Shown: positions 47,708 through 59,189 of the stretch, in pieces | Layout: every line of letters begins with the position of its first letter | How positions within the stretch are numbered: position 1 is the stretch's first letter | Program-made: the position numbers and the translations under genes | The notes under the pieces: model-generated | What the model was told of the DNA's origin: nothing | What the model saw: the letters and a program-made list of their open reading frames with translations, nothing else | Databases searched by the model: none | Source of the DNA: Bostrychus sinensis | Lineage: Eukaryota; Chordata; Actinopteri; Gobiiformes; Eleotridae | Reading direction: 5' to 3' | Assembly (NCBI GenBank): GCA_020698575.1 | Contig: CM036251.1 | Coordinates: forward strand, 10,952,288-11,016,287 | DNA: 64,000 nucleotides

Positions 47708-48572
47708 TTTTTGAGGATTTTTTTTGCTGAGCCCGTCCCTTCTCAAAAGCCGAAAACGCTCAGTCTCACTGCTCTACGAAGACACATGGAACCAGGATAC
47801 CATGTGATAATTTCAGGGCTTAAATTGCCTTGCCTGGAAATTCCAGACTCACCGCTGTACCAGCGGATGAGTCTGGTCGCCTTACAATCTATTCGATTTC
47901 TAGGGCGGAGCAAACCCGAATTAACGAACAGTGGCGTTAGCCAATCAGGAAATGGCGGACGTGACGTTAACAAAGCAACAACAAAGTAAGAAAGTAAACA
48001 AACGGAGTAGTGAAGCCACGAGGGAGGAACGAGGGAGTTATTTCAACATTACCGTACCATACCGCTGAATGAAACAAACTCTCGGCTCCTCGGTGCCCCA
48101 TCTTTATTGTTGTCGGCGAGAAGACGCGTACAAGTGACGCTGCTCGCGAAGAACACGTGACTTAAATAAACCAATCAAAATGCACGGTACGCTTGGGATT
48201 TGAGTAAACCACTGCAGACGGTGGTTGACCAGACTGATATTTCTCTGTAGAATAACACAGAGACATATCAGTCTGGATTTTCCAGGCAATAAATTGCCGT
48301 CACTACAAAGCAGCCAGAAATATGTTAGCATCATGTTGCTTATGGCCTTGCTAATTAGCCATTTTATGCTCTGTCCAGTCCCCAATGTTACCAGCAGGGG
48401 GCAACAGACACCTAATCCAAGAGTTCTCTTTGATGTCAAAATAACAGATTTCCAAAAGATGACATTTTCCATACATATACATTATTTTAATTATAAAACA
48501 TGAAATGCTAATGCAAAGGCATCCAAAACTATTTTAAAAACCCTTTTCATAAACCATAATATAGGACCTTTA
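47708..48572 (+). repeat. family X dispersed repeat, copy 4 (split by an insertion)
   Basis: The left part (47708-47829) has GCTGAGCCCGTCCCTTCTC and AACGCTCAGTCTCACTGC. The right part (48290-48572) resumes in the middle of TAAATTGCCGTCACTACAAA and ends CATAATATAGGACCTTTAAT. The gap is exactly the 460-bp element at 47830-48289. Confidence 0.75.
47830..48289. mobile_element. 460-bp TIR element with perfect 9-bp target duplication TAAATTGCC
   Basis: The termini are TTGCCTGGAAATTCCAGACT and, reversed, TTGCCTGGAAAATCCAGACT (19 of 20). TAAATTGCC flanks both sides (47821-47829 and 48290-48298). Each end folds into a hairpin that reuses CCAGACT (left: CCAGACTCA/TGAGTCTGG; right: CCAGACTGATAT/ATATCAGTCTGG). 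A 9-bp duplication points to Mutator-like elements, but the superfamily is not certain. No transposase; the interior is GC-rich. Confidence 0.85.
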
Positions 48573-48681
48573 ATATAGATGAGCATATATAATTAGCACA
48601 TAAGCTAACAGCTGAATGCTATTATAACCCTAATAGTTTGTCAGTGTATACTCAGATCCATTATTCAACATAAATCCTAAC

Positions 48682-49009
48682 TTAATAATAATGCATTAGT
48701 CTTATATAGCACTTTTCTAGGCCCTCAAAGTCACTTTACAATTTGGTGCATTATTCACTCACCAGTCACACTCAGTGGTGGTGAGCTTCTTCTGTAGCCA
48801 CAGCTGCCCTGGGGCAGACTGACAGAAGCATGGCTGCCATTTTGCTGACCACCACCAAACACAGTCACACTGACACATTTACACAGGAGGTAGATAAGGT
48901 GTCTTGCCCAAGGACACACAGACAGTATGCACTGCTGGTAGCGGGGCTTGAACCACCAACCTTCAACTCAGTGTTTGAACGTCTCTACTGACTGAGCTAC
49001 TGCCACCCC
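48682..49009 (-). mobile_element. tRNA-derived SINE, nearly full length
   Basis: On the minus strand the head starts GGGGTGGCAGTAGCTCAGTC, with an A-box-like TAGCTCAGTCAG (48988-48999) and B-box GGTTCAAGCCC (48944-48954), 45 bp apart as in tRNA promoters. The body contains TGTGTCCTTGGGCAAGACAC. The 3' end is GCTATATAAGACTAATGCAT followed by a short ATT tail. This is a very common fish SINE type. Confidence 0.85.
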
Positions 49010-50678
49010 AAGTTTTAACAAATGCAAAAAAACTGCCACTTTGCAAAGTCTAAAAACCTTTTATTTAATGTTTTTACTTTTCTTCCTGAATGAAGGGAAA
49101 CAAATTTTACTAAAATGCAGCTGCAGCTTCTTTCTTGGCATCACTCTTGGAAGAGCATTTATAGCCCACTGTACTTTCCCAAATCTGGTACACTGTATAA
49201 ACTCATAATCATAATTTTAACAAGACTTTACTTAACTGAGTGTGTTACTAGCTCTGATTTTCACTTATTTTAAGTCATTTTGACCTTGGACTGACATGAG
49301 AACAGGAATCAATCCAGCAGCTGGCAGGTAGAAAGCATAGTTGGTTTTGTGGCTTAGAACTTCCTGTTATTTAGCTCACATGCATCACTGCTCTAAACCA
49401 TGGTGAGGAAAATGCTATATTTTCACTAAAATGTAGTAAAAGGCTGTCCATCAGTATAATCAGTGCAACAACTTAAGTGGTTACCAAACAGCAGCAATGA
49501 CTTTCAATTCAATTACTGTCAGCAATTGAGGATACTATTTACATTTGATAAACACAATTGGGCCCAGTAGTCGTAGTAATAGTAGTAGTAGTAGTATTTG
49601 CTGTGAATTTGGAAAAAAAATATTCTGGGTCAGTGTAGCAGCAACTTTGGTTAGTTACAAAACAAAAAGTCTTTTCAAAACAAACGACAGAATACTAGCT
49701 GTATGTCAATGCGATGGCCTCGAGCACTCTGTATACATCTGGACACAGTTTTGGGCTGATCCACCTTTTATTCAATAGACTTCTTCAGTTCACTTAAGGC
49801 ATCCTTTTGTTTTTAGCGCTTCAACCTCACACAAAAACAGGCTATTATTAAAAAATGACAGGAGTTTATACTAATCGCTTCATAATTGCTTTTTATCTGT
49901 GTGTTGTTTGAATTCCTGCAGGATTTTTGCTGTTTGTGATTATTGTCAAAAGATTTATGACTCTGCGTGTTTTATTGCAGGACAGATGTAGCATTTCTCG
50001 GCCAGTTTTTGTCCTACAAGCATGTGTTTAATAAGAGCTCAGTCAAAGCAAGCAAAGTCGTAAGAGTTCCTAAGATATTTCTGTGACAAAAGCTGCAAGG
50101 AAATCTCTGTTTAAAGACGTACTCAAAATCTGTGCTCGGGTTTGTTGTTGTTAGGCATAGTTTAGTTAGAGAAAACAAAAAACAGCACTTGCTAATAAAG
50201 ACTGGCTTTAATTGAATTGAAAAAAATGACATTTATTATTAGTATCAGAAGAGCAAAGGTAGCCTAAACATCTCTAAATGTGTGCCATAGCCTTGTCAGA
50301 CATCCTAACTCCATATCTTTTCTATATGAAGCACAGCAGTTTCAAGCACAGCCATTTTAGTTAGTTTCAAGATTTAAGATGACAATGTGACCCGATGATT
50401 TCATTTGTTAGCTCCATCTTTTATGATGTTAAAATTAGCTTTGACACTAATCTTTCAGGATCAGTGTTGATGTTTTCAGTCCAGACCTAAATTAACACTA
50501 AACACATTAAGTCGGACAACATTTTACTGATATTGTATATTGTATATTGTATATGTATATGTATATGTATTGGGGTTGTTCACCTGTGACAGAGGCAGCG
50601 ATCGTCTCATGTTTTGCAAAGTTTCTTCAAATAACGACCCTGATCTTTCATTGTCAGTGAGGGAATGGAACCGTCAGC
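49010..50678. other. 1.7 kb with no gene recognised
   Basis: A short GTA run lies at about 49565-49597 and a TATATGTATATG run near 50535-50568. Nothing coding. Confidence 0.45.
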
Positions 50679-51012
50679 ATCTACATTGGATAAAATTACT
50701 TGAATTCAGATTATTAATCTTGATTTAAGCAAAGATAACTAGGTTAGATTAATTTAGTTATAGTTAACTTATTACTAGATTATTTGCCTTGTTTCAAAGT
50801 CTTTTTTCCCTGTTACCCCATGGACAGAAAATTTAGCTTGAAATAAGTAAAAAAAATAGCTTGAAACAGGGAAAAATACTTTGAAACAAGGCAAATAATC
50901 TAGTACTAATTTACCTAATGAATAAATAAATCTAGTGAAAATTGCTCAAATCAAGACTAATAATCTGAATTCAAGTAATTTTATCTAATGTAGATATTGA
51001 AACTTTGCAGTG
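50679..51012. mobile_element. fold-back MITE related to the 44.1-kb copy, left tip lost
   Basis: The arms carry GATAAAATTACTTGAATTCA and its near reverse complement TGAATTCAAGTAATTTTATC, and GATTATTTGCCTTGTTTCAA with TTGAAACAAGGCAAATAATC. The right tip CTTTGCAGTG is intact, while the left tip is replaced by unrelated sequence, so the element is truncated. Confidence 0.65.
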
Positions 51013-51409
51013 TGGCCATGTTTCTCGTGCTTCTGGGAGCTTGTGTTTAGTTTTTTAAGCCCAGAAGAAGAAGAGATTCGACAATTTGTATTTACTGCCA
51101 TTGAGTGAATAGAGATGTTTTCACCCAAAAGGGGGCAGAGACTTGGAGTAACGGTAAAGTGTCCGGATGGCTGCTCTCATCTATTGTATTTCTCTGGCTC
51201 CTAGCTTCATTCCTGTGTGGGGACGGAAGAAACCGGAGTGATACTGATCTGTTCAGTGTGAGGCCGCAGTGAGAAGCCAAAACTAACAGACTGTGGCTCC
51301 GATCACATCAGATTAACACATCCAGGACAGAGACGATAATCATTTGCACCTTATGTTTTGTTACTGCTGGCATCTGCTGCCTCTCCTTCAAATGTATTAA
51401 TGCAATTAA

Positions 51410-51960
51410 GGTAAATTTTTACCATGGTGACAAAGTGGGTAGTAATATAGCAGTAGTAGTAATAGCAGAAGTAAGATAAGTTTTATTGTCCTCATAGGAA
51501 AATTTGTTCCCTGCATTCGACCCATCCTTCAATGCCACTGGGGCAACCTGTCAGGAGCAGTGGGCGCCCAGGGAATCTTCTCCAGATTTTGAGCCAGGAT
51601 CCCGTTCTGGAGTACCTGGCTGAGGATTAGCCTACTGTGCATGTTTTAGGTTGATGAGGGAAACCACAGCACCTGGAGGAAACCCATCCAGACACAGGGA
51701 AAACATGCAAACTCCACACAGAAAGGCCCCACACAGTTCAGGATTCGAACCCAGGACCTTCTTGCGGTGACTAAAGTGGAGTAGCAGTATTAGTAGTTGT
51801 TGGAACAGTAGTAGAAGAGGATGTAATAGCAGTAAGTACTTTCTACTAAAATAAACCTCAGTACCATTTTACTTTTACTTAACTAACAATTTTATTACCT
51901 AATTTTTACTTTTTTGTTGAATACCTTTACTTCTACTTGAGTAAAGGTTAGGAGACAAGA
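51410..51960. mobile_element. second GTA-bearing MITE relic, split by a SINE
   Basis: A GTA stretch at 51445-51477 resumes at 51778-51835. It is followed by AAGTACTTTCTACTAAAATA, ACTTTTACTTAACTAACAAT and CTTTACTTCTACTTGAGTAA, the same right-hand text as the 39.4-kb MITE. The left terminus is not clear. Confidence 0.5.
51478..51775 (-). mobile_element. tRNA-derived SINE, reverse orientation
   Basis: Reading the minus strand: a perfect B-box GGTTCGAATCC (51741-51751), then GTGTGGGGCCTTTCTGTGTG, GAGTTTGCATGTTTTCCCTG and a tail ending CAATAAAACTTATC. The first bases of the tRNA-like head are missing. It sits inside a GTA array. Confidence 0.75.
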
Positions 51961-52144
51961 CAACTCTATAATACATATGAACAGCTGCCAGAGACACCAC
52001 TGTGCAAAGAATAATTAGATTAAAATCCCATCACTTGGCTTGAATGTTGGTAACTGCTATGGTAAGATGAACTTCCACGCGAAACAGAAGTTGTAATATT
52101 GTCTTTACTACTTAGTCACATACCGTATTTTACTTCTTAAAAGT

Positions 52145-52265
52145 CCCATATTGTGATTTTTCAGGTTTTGTGGAATATTTTGGACACCTCTGAATTAGTG
52201 TTTGATGTTTTAAAACTTAAAATAATGTATATGTATGGAAAATATCTTACTTTGGCTTTGGCTTG
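52145..52265 (-). repeat. family X dispersed repeat, copy 5 (truncated)
   Basis: GTCCCATATTGTGATTTTTC, TTTTGGACACCTCTGAATTA and AAACTTAAAATAATGTATAT correspond to one end of copy 2 (42.6 kb). The rest is missing. Confidence 0.5.
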
Positions 52266-52749
52266 ACACATCTACTGTATAAAATCTTTCAGCACAGCTC
52301 TGAGCCAACTCCTGCAGGAATGTAGAGCGAATAGACAGCGTGTGGGAAGAGGAGCTGTACGTTGGCCTTTTTTAAGATTTATGAGTGAGAGAAAACATTT
52401 GTTCTTTACAGACACAAAAGTTAGAGATGGACAAGTACCAAGAAAATATCTAAAAAAAAATCTAGATAATCGTGGGTGTACTCTTCTGAAGCATGCCAAT
52501 ACACAATGCCGGTTAATGACATGCAGATTTACATGACTTTAACAATGCCTGGAATTTTTATTGTTAGCATAACGAGCAGTAAAAACACCATATGTTGAAT
52601 TCTAACTAACGTAAGCCATGTTTTCTCTGTGCACAATTTGGTACAGGTGACAAATAAAAAGGCTCGTACTTGGTTATGTAACATATTTAAAGAAACCACT
52701 TAATTGTAAAGGCTTTATGTAAAAGGCTGGACACCACTTACTTAAAACT

Positions 52750-53175
52750 AAAAACTATCCCAGCCACTGTGGGCCTAAGGATACTCCCTGGACAATGGCC
52801 AGTTAGTTATGGGGCTGACACAGAGACATTCACAAACAGGACAAACCATTCACTCTCACATTCATTCACTAGGGGCAATTTATAGTCATTAATTCTCATA
52901 ACTCATGCGTAGCTTTGAACAGTGGGAGGAAGCCAGAGGGAACCCACAGTAACCCCTAATTTACACCAGGAACTTCACGAGAACATTGCAGCAGCGGGTC
53001 GTCATGAGAGCGAATGTTTACAGCATTCATTTACACCAGTGTAAATTTCACATGAGTCTGACGTGACGCCGGCGTAACACTGCTGTGCTGCTGCTGTTTT
53101 ACTGTAAATTGGGAGTAACACAGGGAGGACACGCAGACTCCACTTAGAGAGATCGTATTCAGCCAGGACTGAACC
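52750..53175 (-). mobile_element. SINE, reverse orientation, with an internal insertion
   Basis: The tail and body (TATCCCAGCCACTGTGGGCC, CATTCATTCACTAGGGGCAA, AGTGGGAGGAAGCCAGAGGG) are followed by about 140 bp of foreign text (about 52960-53115). SINE-like GGAGGACACGCAGACTCCAC then resumes toward the head. The inserted piece starts and ends near TAATTTACAC/TGTAAATTGG, suggesting a small insertion, but ends are not certain. Confidence 0.5.
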
Positions 53176-53879
53176 AAAAAGGTCACAAATCAAACCTCAA
53201 CGCCAGTCATTGTTTTATTTCACAAAGCAAGAGCTATAAAAGTAATTTCAATCTAAAACAGAAACAGGTGTTACTTTTATTAAACCATTCATCCTTCTTC
53301 TTGGAAAACATTATTGTAGTGTGTTTCGCTTTCATTTTCAGCAAGTCAACTACTTAACCAAATTTTTCAACTTGTTTGGGGAGATTAGTGAAAACAACTG
53401 TAATAGTGTAACAACTCATACCATACTCACTTGGAAACATGCCTTTGTATAAAGTCGTATCCTTGGAAAAAGACAATAAACCTTAGACAGCTCTATATGA
53501 GATCGCATTTGGTAAACACATTTCCTGAGGCTGTTCTTTGGCCTGATGCAGTCTACATGTGGACTGTGATGTGTTGCCATATGGAGGACAACTAACCTCT
53601 TGTCCAGATTAGAGTGTGCCTGGTGAGTTGGAAGCGTCCCAAGAGAGCAGGCTCTCTCTGAAACTCAATAAGACTCTGCTCTTGTGGGGTTTGTCCCGCA
53701 GTAGGAACAGCTAAGCAAAGATAACACTGCACTTTTATTAAGACAACTAAATTACTAATACAATTTTAATGCCAAAAATGCAACTCTGTGTTATATGTAT
53801 ATTATTGACATTTTTTTCTTTTTTTACATTTGAAACAATAAAAATCTATACAAAACAAGCCATTATTATAGGCCATGTT
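53176..53879. other. no gene recognised
   Basis: AT-rich intron DNA with nothing I can name. Confidence 0.5.
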
Positions 53880-54163
53880 TAACTGGTGCAGTCCTATCCC
53901 AGCAACTACAGGCATCTGGCAGGGTACACCCAGGACAATGTCCGGTTAGTCACAGGGCTGACACAGAGACATAAACAGGCCGACAAACTACTCACTCTCA
54001 CATATTCATTCACTAGGGGTAATTTGGAGTTACCAGTTCATTAAAAACACATGTATGTTTATGGACAGTGGGAGGAAGCCAGAGAGAAACCACGAGGATC
54101 AAACCCTAAACCTCAATGCTGACAGACAGAAGCGCTAACCACTCTGCCACTGTGCACCCATTA
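53880..54163 (-). mobile_element. SINE, reverse orientation, nearly complete
   Basis: Tail CTATCCCAGCAACTACAGGC, body TTCATTCACTAGGGGTAATT and AGTGGGAGGAAGCCAGAGAG, head CGCTAACCACTCTGCCACTG. The B-box is degenerate (GGGTTTGATCC on the minus strand). Confidence 0.75.
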
Positions 54164-55260
54164 CAATAAAACATATTATACATTAATTAAGGCAGCAGCT
54201 CCACTGGCTCCCCATTCAACAACGCATTCATTTCAAGATCCTCCTCATCACTTCTCTTTGAATTGTGTGAAAAGCCCTATATAAAGTTGATGTATTATTA
54301 TTATTATTAAAACAACACTTAGACAAACTAATATACACTACAAAGAAATTGCTATGACATATCTATTAGCACAGATGTCAGCACGTGTTTAGTTTCTAAG
54401 TCTTTCGAAGGTTCAGACATTTTTTCAGAACTGATTGTTCAGTTTGTCTTCATATAAAGGTAAATATTTAAACCAGCTGACGAAAACAATCCAATTTTGC
54501 ACATCATTACACTTCACTGAACACAATGTGAGCTTGAGACAAAGACGGACCAGATTAAGCCTGATAACGTCTCATATTTCTCATATTTCCAGTCACACAA
54601 CAGTCGGCCCGGCCTGATACCTGCAGCCTGGGTCGGTTTCACTCTTTTGTGTTTCACTTCAAGATACTGTTGTCCCAGATTAGGCAAACACTGGTTGCCA
54701 GGTACAAACAACAATAAGATCTCACAACACCATTTAAATGCCAACACATCTAACTTTACACCAACCCAATACAGCATTAGTTATAGCTTACGTCATAGGT
54801 GATATGTGTTTGTAGATTCAATTATAATTTGATGACTCAGGACTGATTAAAAGCACTAGGATTAAGAAAAAAAGGTTCTACCATTTTGTTATATGATGAC
54901 CTGCATGACAGATATATATTATATCTAAATAGGTCTATAGTTTTATCAAAAACAACAAAGGTAAAACATACACATAACCAAACAATATCCAAATCAGGAC
55001 AGATATTATTTTGGTAACTATATGCCTGCAACCAGGGGCTATTGTTAAGCAAGAATATCTCACCTCCACAAAGCGGTAAAATAGATAGCACTATATAATA
55101 ACTCTACTAAGTTTTGTATTAAATGTTTTTTTAATCTTTAATACAGAGTCAGTGTGTTGTTTTGGATGGTTCACTTGGCAGAGATCAAACTATTTAGCAT
55201 TTTGTTAAATCTAATTGTTACTCCCAGTGGTTTTACTTCATGTATGTATACTGTTACCTA
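54164..55260. other. no gene recognised
   Basis: A short ATT run lies near 54293-54308. Unrecognised frames of up to 87 codons exist on both strands. Confidence 0.45.
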
Positions 55261-55570
55261 TAGGGCTGGGTACTGTTCAGATTTTTACAATACCAGTACT
55301 TAAATGTTACCTGGTTTTTGAGCAATACTTTTTGTGAAATCTATGGTGAGCTAATTCATCTTCTACAATCATAAAAAACAATTAAATTAAATAAAAGACA
55401 AATTTTTGGAGCAAACTTCTTTGTTAAAACCAGAAGTTTGTTTGATTATTATATGTTATTTATTTGATTAATTCATGCAAATGCCCCAGTAGGTACTGAA
55501 ACTTGGTATTGAATAAAAATATTTTTTGATACCAGTAGTATTGTAACTTTTCTTTCGATACCTATCCAGA
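55261..55570. mobile_element. decayed hAT-like MITE
   Basis: The left end TAGGGCTGGGTACTGTTCAG is typical of a common fish hAT-like MITE. The right end, reversed, reads TCTGGATAGGTATCG and has drifted. GTACTG/GATACC words lie near both ends. No matching target duplication. Confidence 0.5.
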
Positions 55571-55680
55571 ACGAGCTGTTAGAAATGAATTACATATGCG
55601 GCAATAATAGGCTATGTAATTTGGGTGCTAATTTAAGCGGGCCTGTTCTTAGTCCTGACCTACAATATGTTTATAATTAT

Positions 55681-55745
55681 ATTAGATAGATAATTTATTG
55701 ATCCCCAAATTCAAGGTAACAAGCTTCATCTGCCAAAGAAAGTGC
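55681..55745. repeat. short fish repeat motif
   Basis: ATTAGATAGATAATTTATTG then ATCCCCAAATTCAAGG is a familiar fish repeat fragment of unknown class. Confidence 0.35.
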
Positions 55746-57049
55746 TACAAATATCAGGTCAGTGATTTTTGATGCATGCGATGCCAATACATATTTCTGA
55801 TATTACCCAAACCTTTCCTCTCTTAAAAGGCTTGTATGTGATCAAGACCACATGCATTCAAACAGCGCGCATTCATGCAGCTCATATGCTCTCTGGGATC
55901 ACAGTCAAAAAAAAAATCTGCTCCTATAGACTCTGGTGTGAAGAGGAAAGTCCTGCAGAAACAGAGCGTTTGGAGAAGGAGTGTGCCGGAAAAGCCTGAT
56001 CTAACTTCTAAGTGTTCAAAGTGTTGCTACAGCTGTATCTGGTTGAGCCGAACACAGTCACATCAAGAGGAGTGAAGTAGACCAACGGGGAGGACTCACA
56101 GGAGGAAGAGGATCTGTAAACAGTGCACCGGGACACCACTGTTATCTCCAGGGAAGGGTTGGGTCCAAAGAGGATGAGATGAGAGCCAAACCTAAAATAA
56201 TAGCCTATAACACTGCGAGGAAGATTCATTTGGATTATGTAAATGTCTGGATAGTATAAAATGGAAAAGAAGATATATCCTATACACTGAGATAATGCAA
56301 TATTGTTCACTGTCCTAATTGTATTGTGGTAATCTTGTGACCTTATGAATCCTGCCACTGACATGGGCCTAAATATAAAAAAGTTCAAAAAGTCCAGTCC
56401 AAAATTTGTTTTTGTATTTTGTTTCTTTCTGTCCTGCTTCAGAGTTTAGTTAGTTTTGACCAATAGGGTGACCAGATTTCTAGACCCAAAAACTGTGATT
56501 TTTTTTTGATTTTTTTTATTTTGAAGGCAAGAAAAACGCTTCAGAAATCCATAGAATGTTTTGTCATGTAATTCAAACATGAAAAAAGAGATTACATTTT
56601 GAATTTGATAACAATTTATTGATAAAAAATAATGCTGTGGTAAATATATGCTGTGACAAAAGTTTTCAGACAAATGTGTTTTTAGTTTCCTGAACATTTC
56701 TATTCTTAAAATGGGGACAACTGGGTCATACTGGGACATATTGGTGTTTTTACAGATATGTGTGGAGACATGGGACAAAGAGCCTAAAACTGAGACTGTT
56801 GACATTAAACAGGGATATCTGGTCACTCTGCTCCAAAGCCTTGTGATACTCCACATATATCTGTATTCAATAAATCTTTTCAGAGTAAGTATTATCATAT
56901 TGCATTAGTTATTGCATATCACATGCTTGTGTATACGTATATTTTCATCTTGCTGCTCCTTTGCCCTTATTTTTTCCATGCACATATGATAATAATCTGA
57001 CATTTGCATGCCCTGACAGCACTCCAGCTCCGTGACAAAATGTACTCAG
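55746..57049. other. no gene recognised
   Basis: The longest open frame is 150 codons on the minus strand (56446-56898). I do not recognise it and it lies in AT-rich intron DNA. Confidence 0.4.
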
Positions 57050-57310
57050 TGTGATTAGGGTGGACTGCATTTTGCTTAAATCAAACAGCTCTAATTTCCT
57101 CATTTGTTTGGGTGGAGTCCCTAAACTCTCTGTTGTTCCACCAGTGACCTCTGTTGTAATGAGGCCCAGCTGTTTGAAGAAGATAGTGGTGTTTACCCAC
57201 TGCCCACTGCTGCTGCCCTTTCCGTCCTCCAATCAGCTGATATCACTGTTTGTCAAAGGCCGTATACAGATGCCCTTAGACCAGCGCTCAGACCTCTATA
57301 AAGGGTAACC
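57050..57310. promoter_or_regulatory. candidate regulatory patch with E-boxes
   Basis: A non-repetitive, GC-balanced patch in the snx33 intron holds two CAGCTG E-boxes (in CCCAGCTGTTTG and ATCAGCTGATATC) and a TATAAAG motif near 57297. Short motifs occur by chance, so this is only a candidate. Confidence 0.2.
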
Positions 57311-57554
57311 AGAGATAAAGTCTGGCCCGTAGACTTCAGTAGAACTAATGTGCCACTACAGGAGTATGGAAATCAGCCTCGGCAAACACAACCACAACTG
57401 CTGTATCCAAATCAGGAATGCTACAGTTATACAATATCCAGGTACAATGACAAGCTTTGTATTTTTAAGCTATCAAGGTTAAAGATTAAAATGGCATGCT
57501 CAAGCAAAGCCTCAGTTATGCTCTACTTATTCGCGTTTTGAGCCATTTCGCAGC

Positions 57555-57705
57555 AACTATAGGTGGGGTAAACCGTGCGTTATGGCTGACACTTTGAGAC
57601 ATACACAGACAGACATTCATTCACACTCACATTCATTCACAATTTAGAGACACCTCCTAATGCATCCATGTCTTTGATCAGAGGGAGGATGCAAGAGAGA
57701 AGGGG
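57555..57705 (-). mobile_element. SINE fragment, reverse orientation
   Basis: CAGACAGACATTCATTCACA, ACTCACATTCATTCACAATT and AGAGGGAGGATGCAAGAG are reversed SINE body text with deletions. Confidence 0.55.
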
Positions 57706-57984
57706 AAGACATTGAATTAAACATTTTTTTATTGCAATAGTCCAGTATATTAGAAGGTATGGCAGTGGAGGTGAAAACACTCTTATATTAGGCTACATGT
57801 TCCTTCGGTTTGTCTGTGGTTGCAACTTCCTCTAACCATGCAACAAGGTTCACCATTTAAATATGTACTGTTGAGATGGTAGTGTGGTAGTCAAGAGAGT
57901 AGAGAGGTAACGCAAACCACAAAAATCTTGTCTGAGGTGCAGATGTAGAAAAACAATTCAAAAACTCAAAAACAGCATTGCACA

Positions 57985-58050
57985 CTCTGCTATTCCATAT
58001 GTCAAAGATATTTTATTTGATCATGTTTCGGCTCAGCAGCCTTCGTCAGA
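57985..58050. repeat. short repeat ending in 'CATGTTTCGGCTCAGCAGCC'
   Basis: CATGTTTCGGCTCAGCAGCC followed by TTCGTCAGATCA is a motif seen in many fish repeats. It abuts the left side of the hAT-like MITE at 58.06 kb. Confidence 0.4.
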
Positions 58051-58054
58051 TCAA

Positions 58055-58504
58055 AGTCAAGACCATGTTAATCGAGACGAAGACCAGTCCGAGACCAGAG
58101 TGAACTGAGACCAAGACGAGGCCAAGACGTTTGAGGTTCAAGACCAAGTCGAGACCAAGACCAAGGCAAATCGAGGTTAAGTTGAGACCAAACCCTGTGA
58201 ACTAACTCTCAAATTAAGGAGAAAAGTTTTTAAATTGTCATTCAAATACAAAATTGCTAATTTTAACGATCTAATGCAACAGACTCCACAAACAGAAAAG
58301 ATTTTTTTTTGGTTCTTTGGATCACTTTAAAATTATGAAGTGTAGAATTTTCCTATGTTTGTTTACATCTCAGTGACTGCTACATTCAAGATTGAGAAAA
58401 ATTGGTTTTGAGACCAAGACCGGGTAAAACTGCAGCGAGACCAAAATGAGACCAAGCGCATGAAAAAAATTGCCTCAAGACCAGTCTCAGGCGCTACAAC
58501 ACTA
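58055..58504. mobile_element. hAT-like MITE 'gagaccaagacc', second copy
   Basis: It shares internal text with the 40.7-kb copy (GACCAGTCCGAGACCAGAGT, CCCTGTGAACTAAC, AATTAAGGAGAAAAG). The right end GCTACAACACTA is intact; the left tip is shortened. Confidence 0.65.
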
Positions 58505-58509
58505 TTAAA

Positions 58510-58625
58510 TGGTAAACCTAAATTGTCCACAGTGAATAAATAAGAGAGTGAATGGTTGTCTGTCAGTGCATATCGGAGTTTTAGCCCTTATATTGTCCAG
58601 AGTTTCCCCCGGCTCATGCCAAAAG
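58510..58625 (+). mobile_element. SINE fragment
   Basis: AAACCTAAATTGTCCACAGT, GAGTGAATGGTTGTCTGTCA and TTTTAGCCCTTATATTGTCC follow the plus-oriented SINE body, directly after the MITE. Confidence 0.5.
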
Positions 58626-58942
58626 AGATAAGACTTTGACAAGCAGAGTAAATGTCTGTCATACACTAAACATAACAGTATTTCAATGTAGTGCTAGTTA
58701 TCACAAGTATAGTTGCCTGTGTGTGCTCACAAAGTCATGAGTTCATAAACTAATGCAGCTCTTATCTCTCCTGCGACCTGTTGTTGGTGCCACTGTGGGA
58801 ATGCGCTGCTGTTGTTTACAGCTGTGAGTGCTGCTGATACTGGAACAGGCTCTACCACTTCTGGTTGCGAGTGTTACCTGACGGACATGTGCACTGCCAC
58901 GTCGTACTCTGAAATCTGTCATTGTTGGAGCAGAAAGGAACA

Positions 58943-58965
58943 GAGAGAGAGAGAGAGAGAGAGAG
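58943..58965. repeat. (GA)n microsatellite
   Basis: A pure AGAGAGAG tract of about 24 bp at the right side of an unassigned GC-richer patch (58750-58930) that I cannot name. Confidence 0.8.
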
Positions 58966-59189
58966 GCTTGTGCAGGTTGCGACATGTTTAATGAAAGTAA
59001 ATATTACAGGTATAGTGCTTGTTGTATGTGTGATTATCAGAGTATCAGTTGGCAAGAGCATTAGGAGAGATTAGTATTGTGTGTAAATGTCATTTAAAAA
59101 ACAGTTTTAAAGGCAGTATAGAAAAGAAATTAGACAAGAACAGTCACAAATGATTTTAAGCAGTTTTACATTAATTTTATTTCCCTGAG

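Noticed and set aside
48940..49009. Functional tRNA gene
   Set aside because: The A and B boxes belong to a SINE head. The cloverleaf is not complete and a SINE body and tail follow.
56446..56898. 150-codon minus-strand gene
   Set aside because: No recognisable domain, AT-rich composition with T runs, no splice or conservation evidence.
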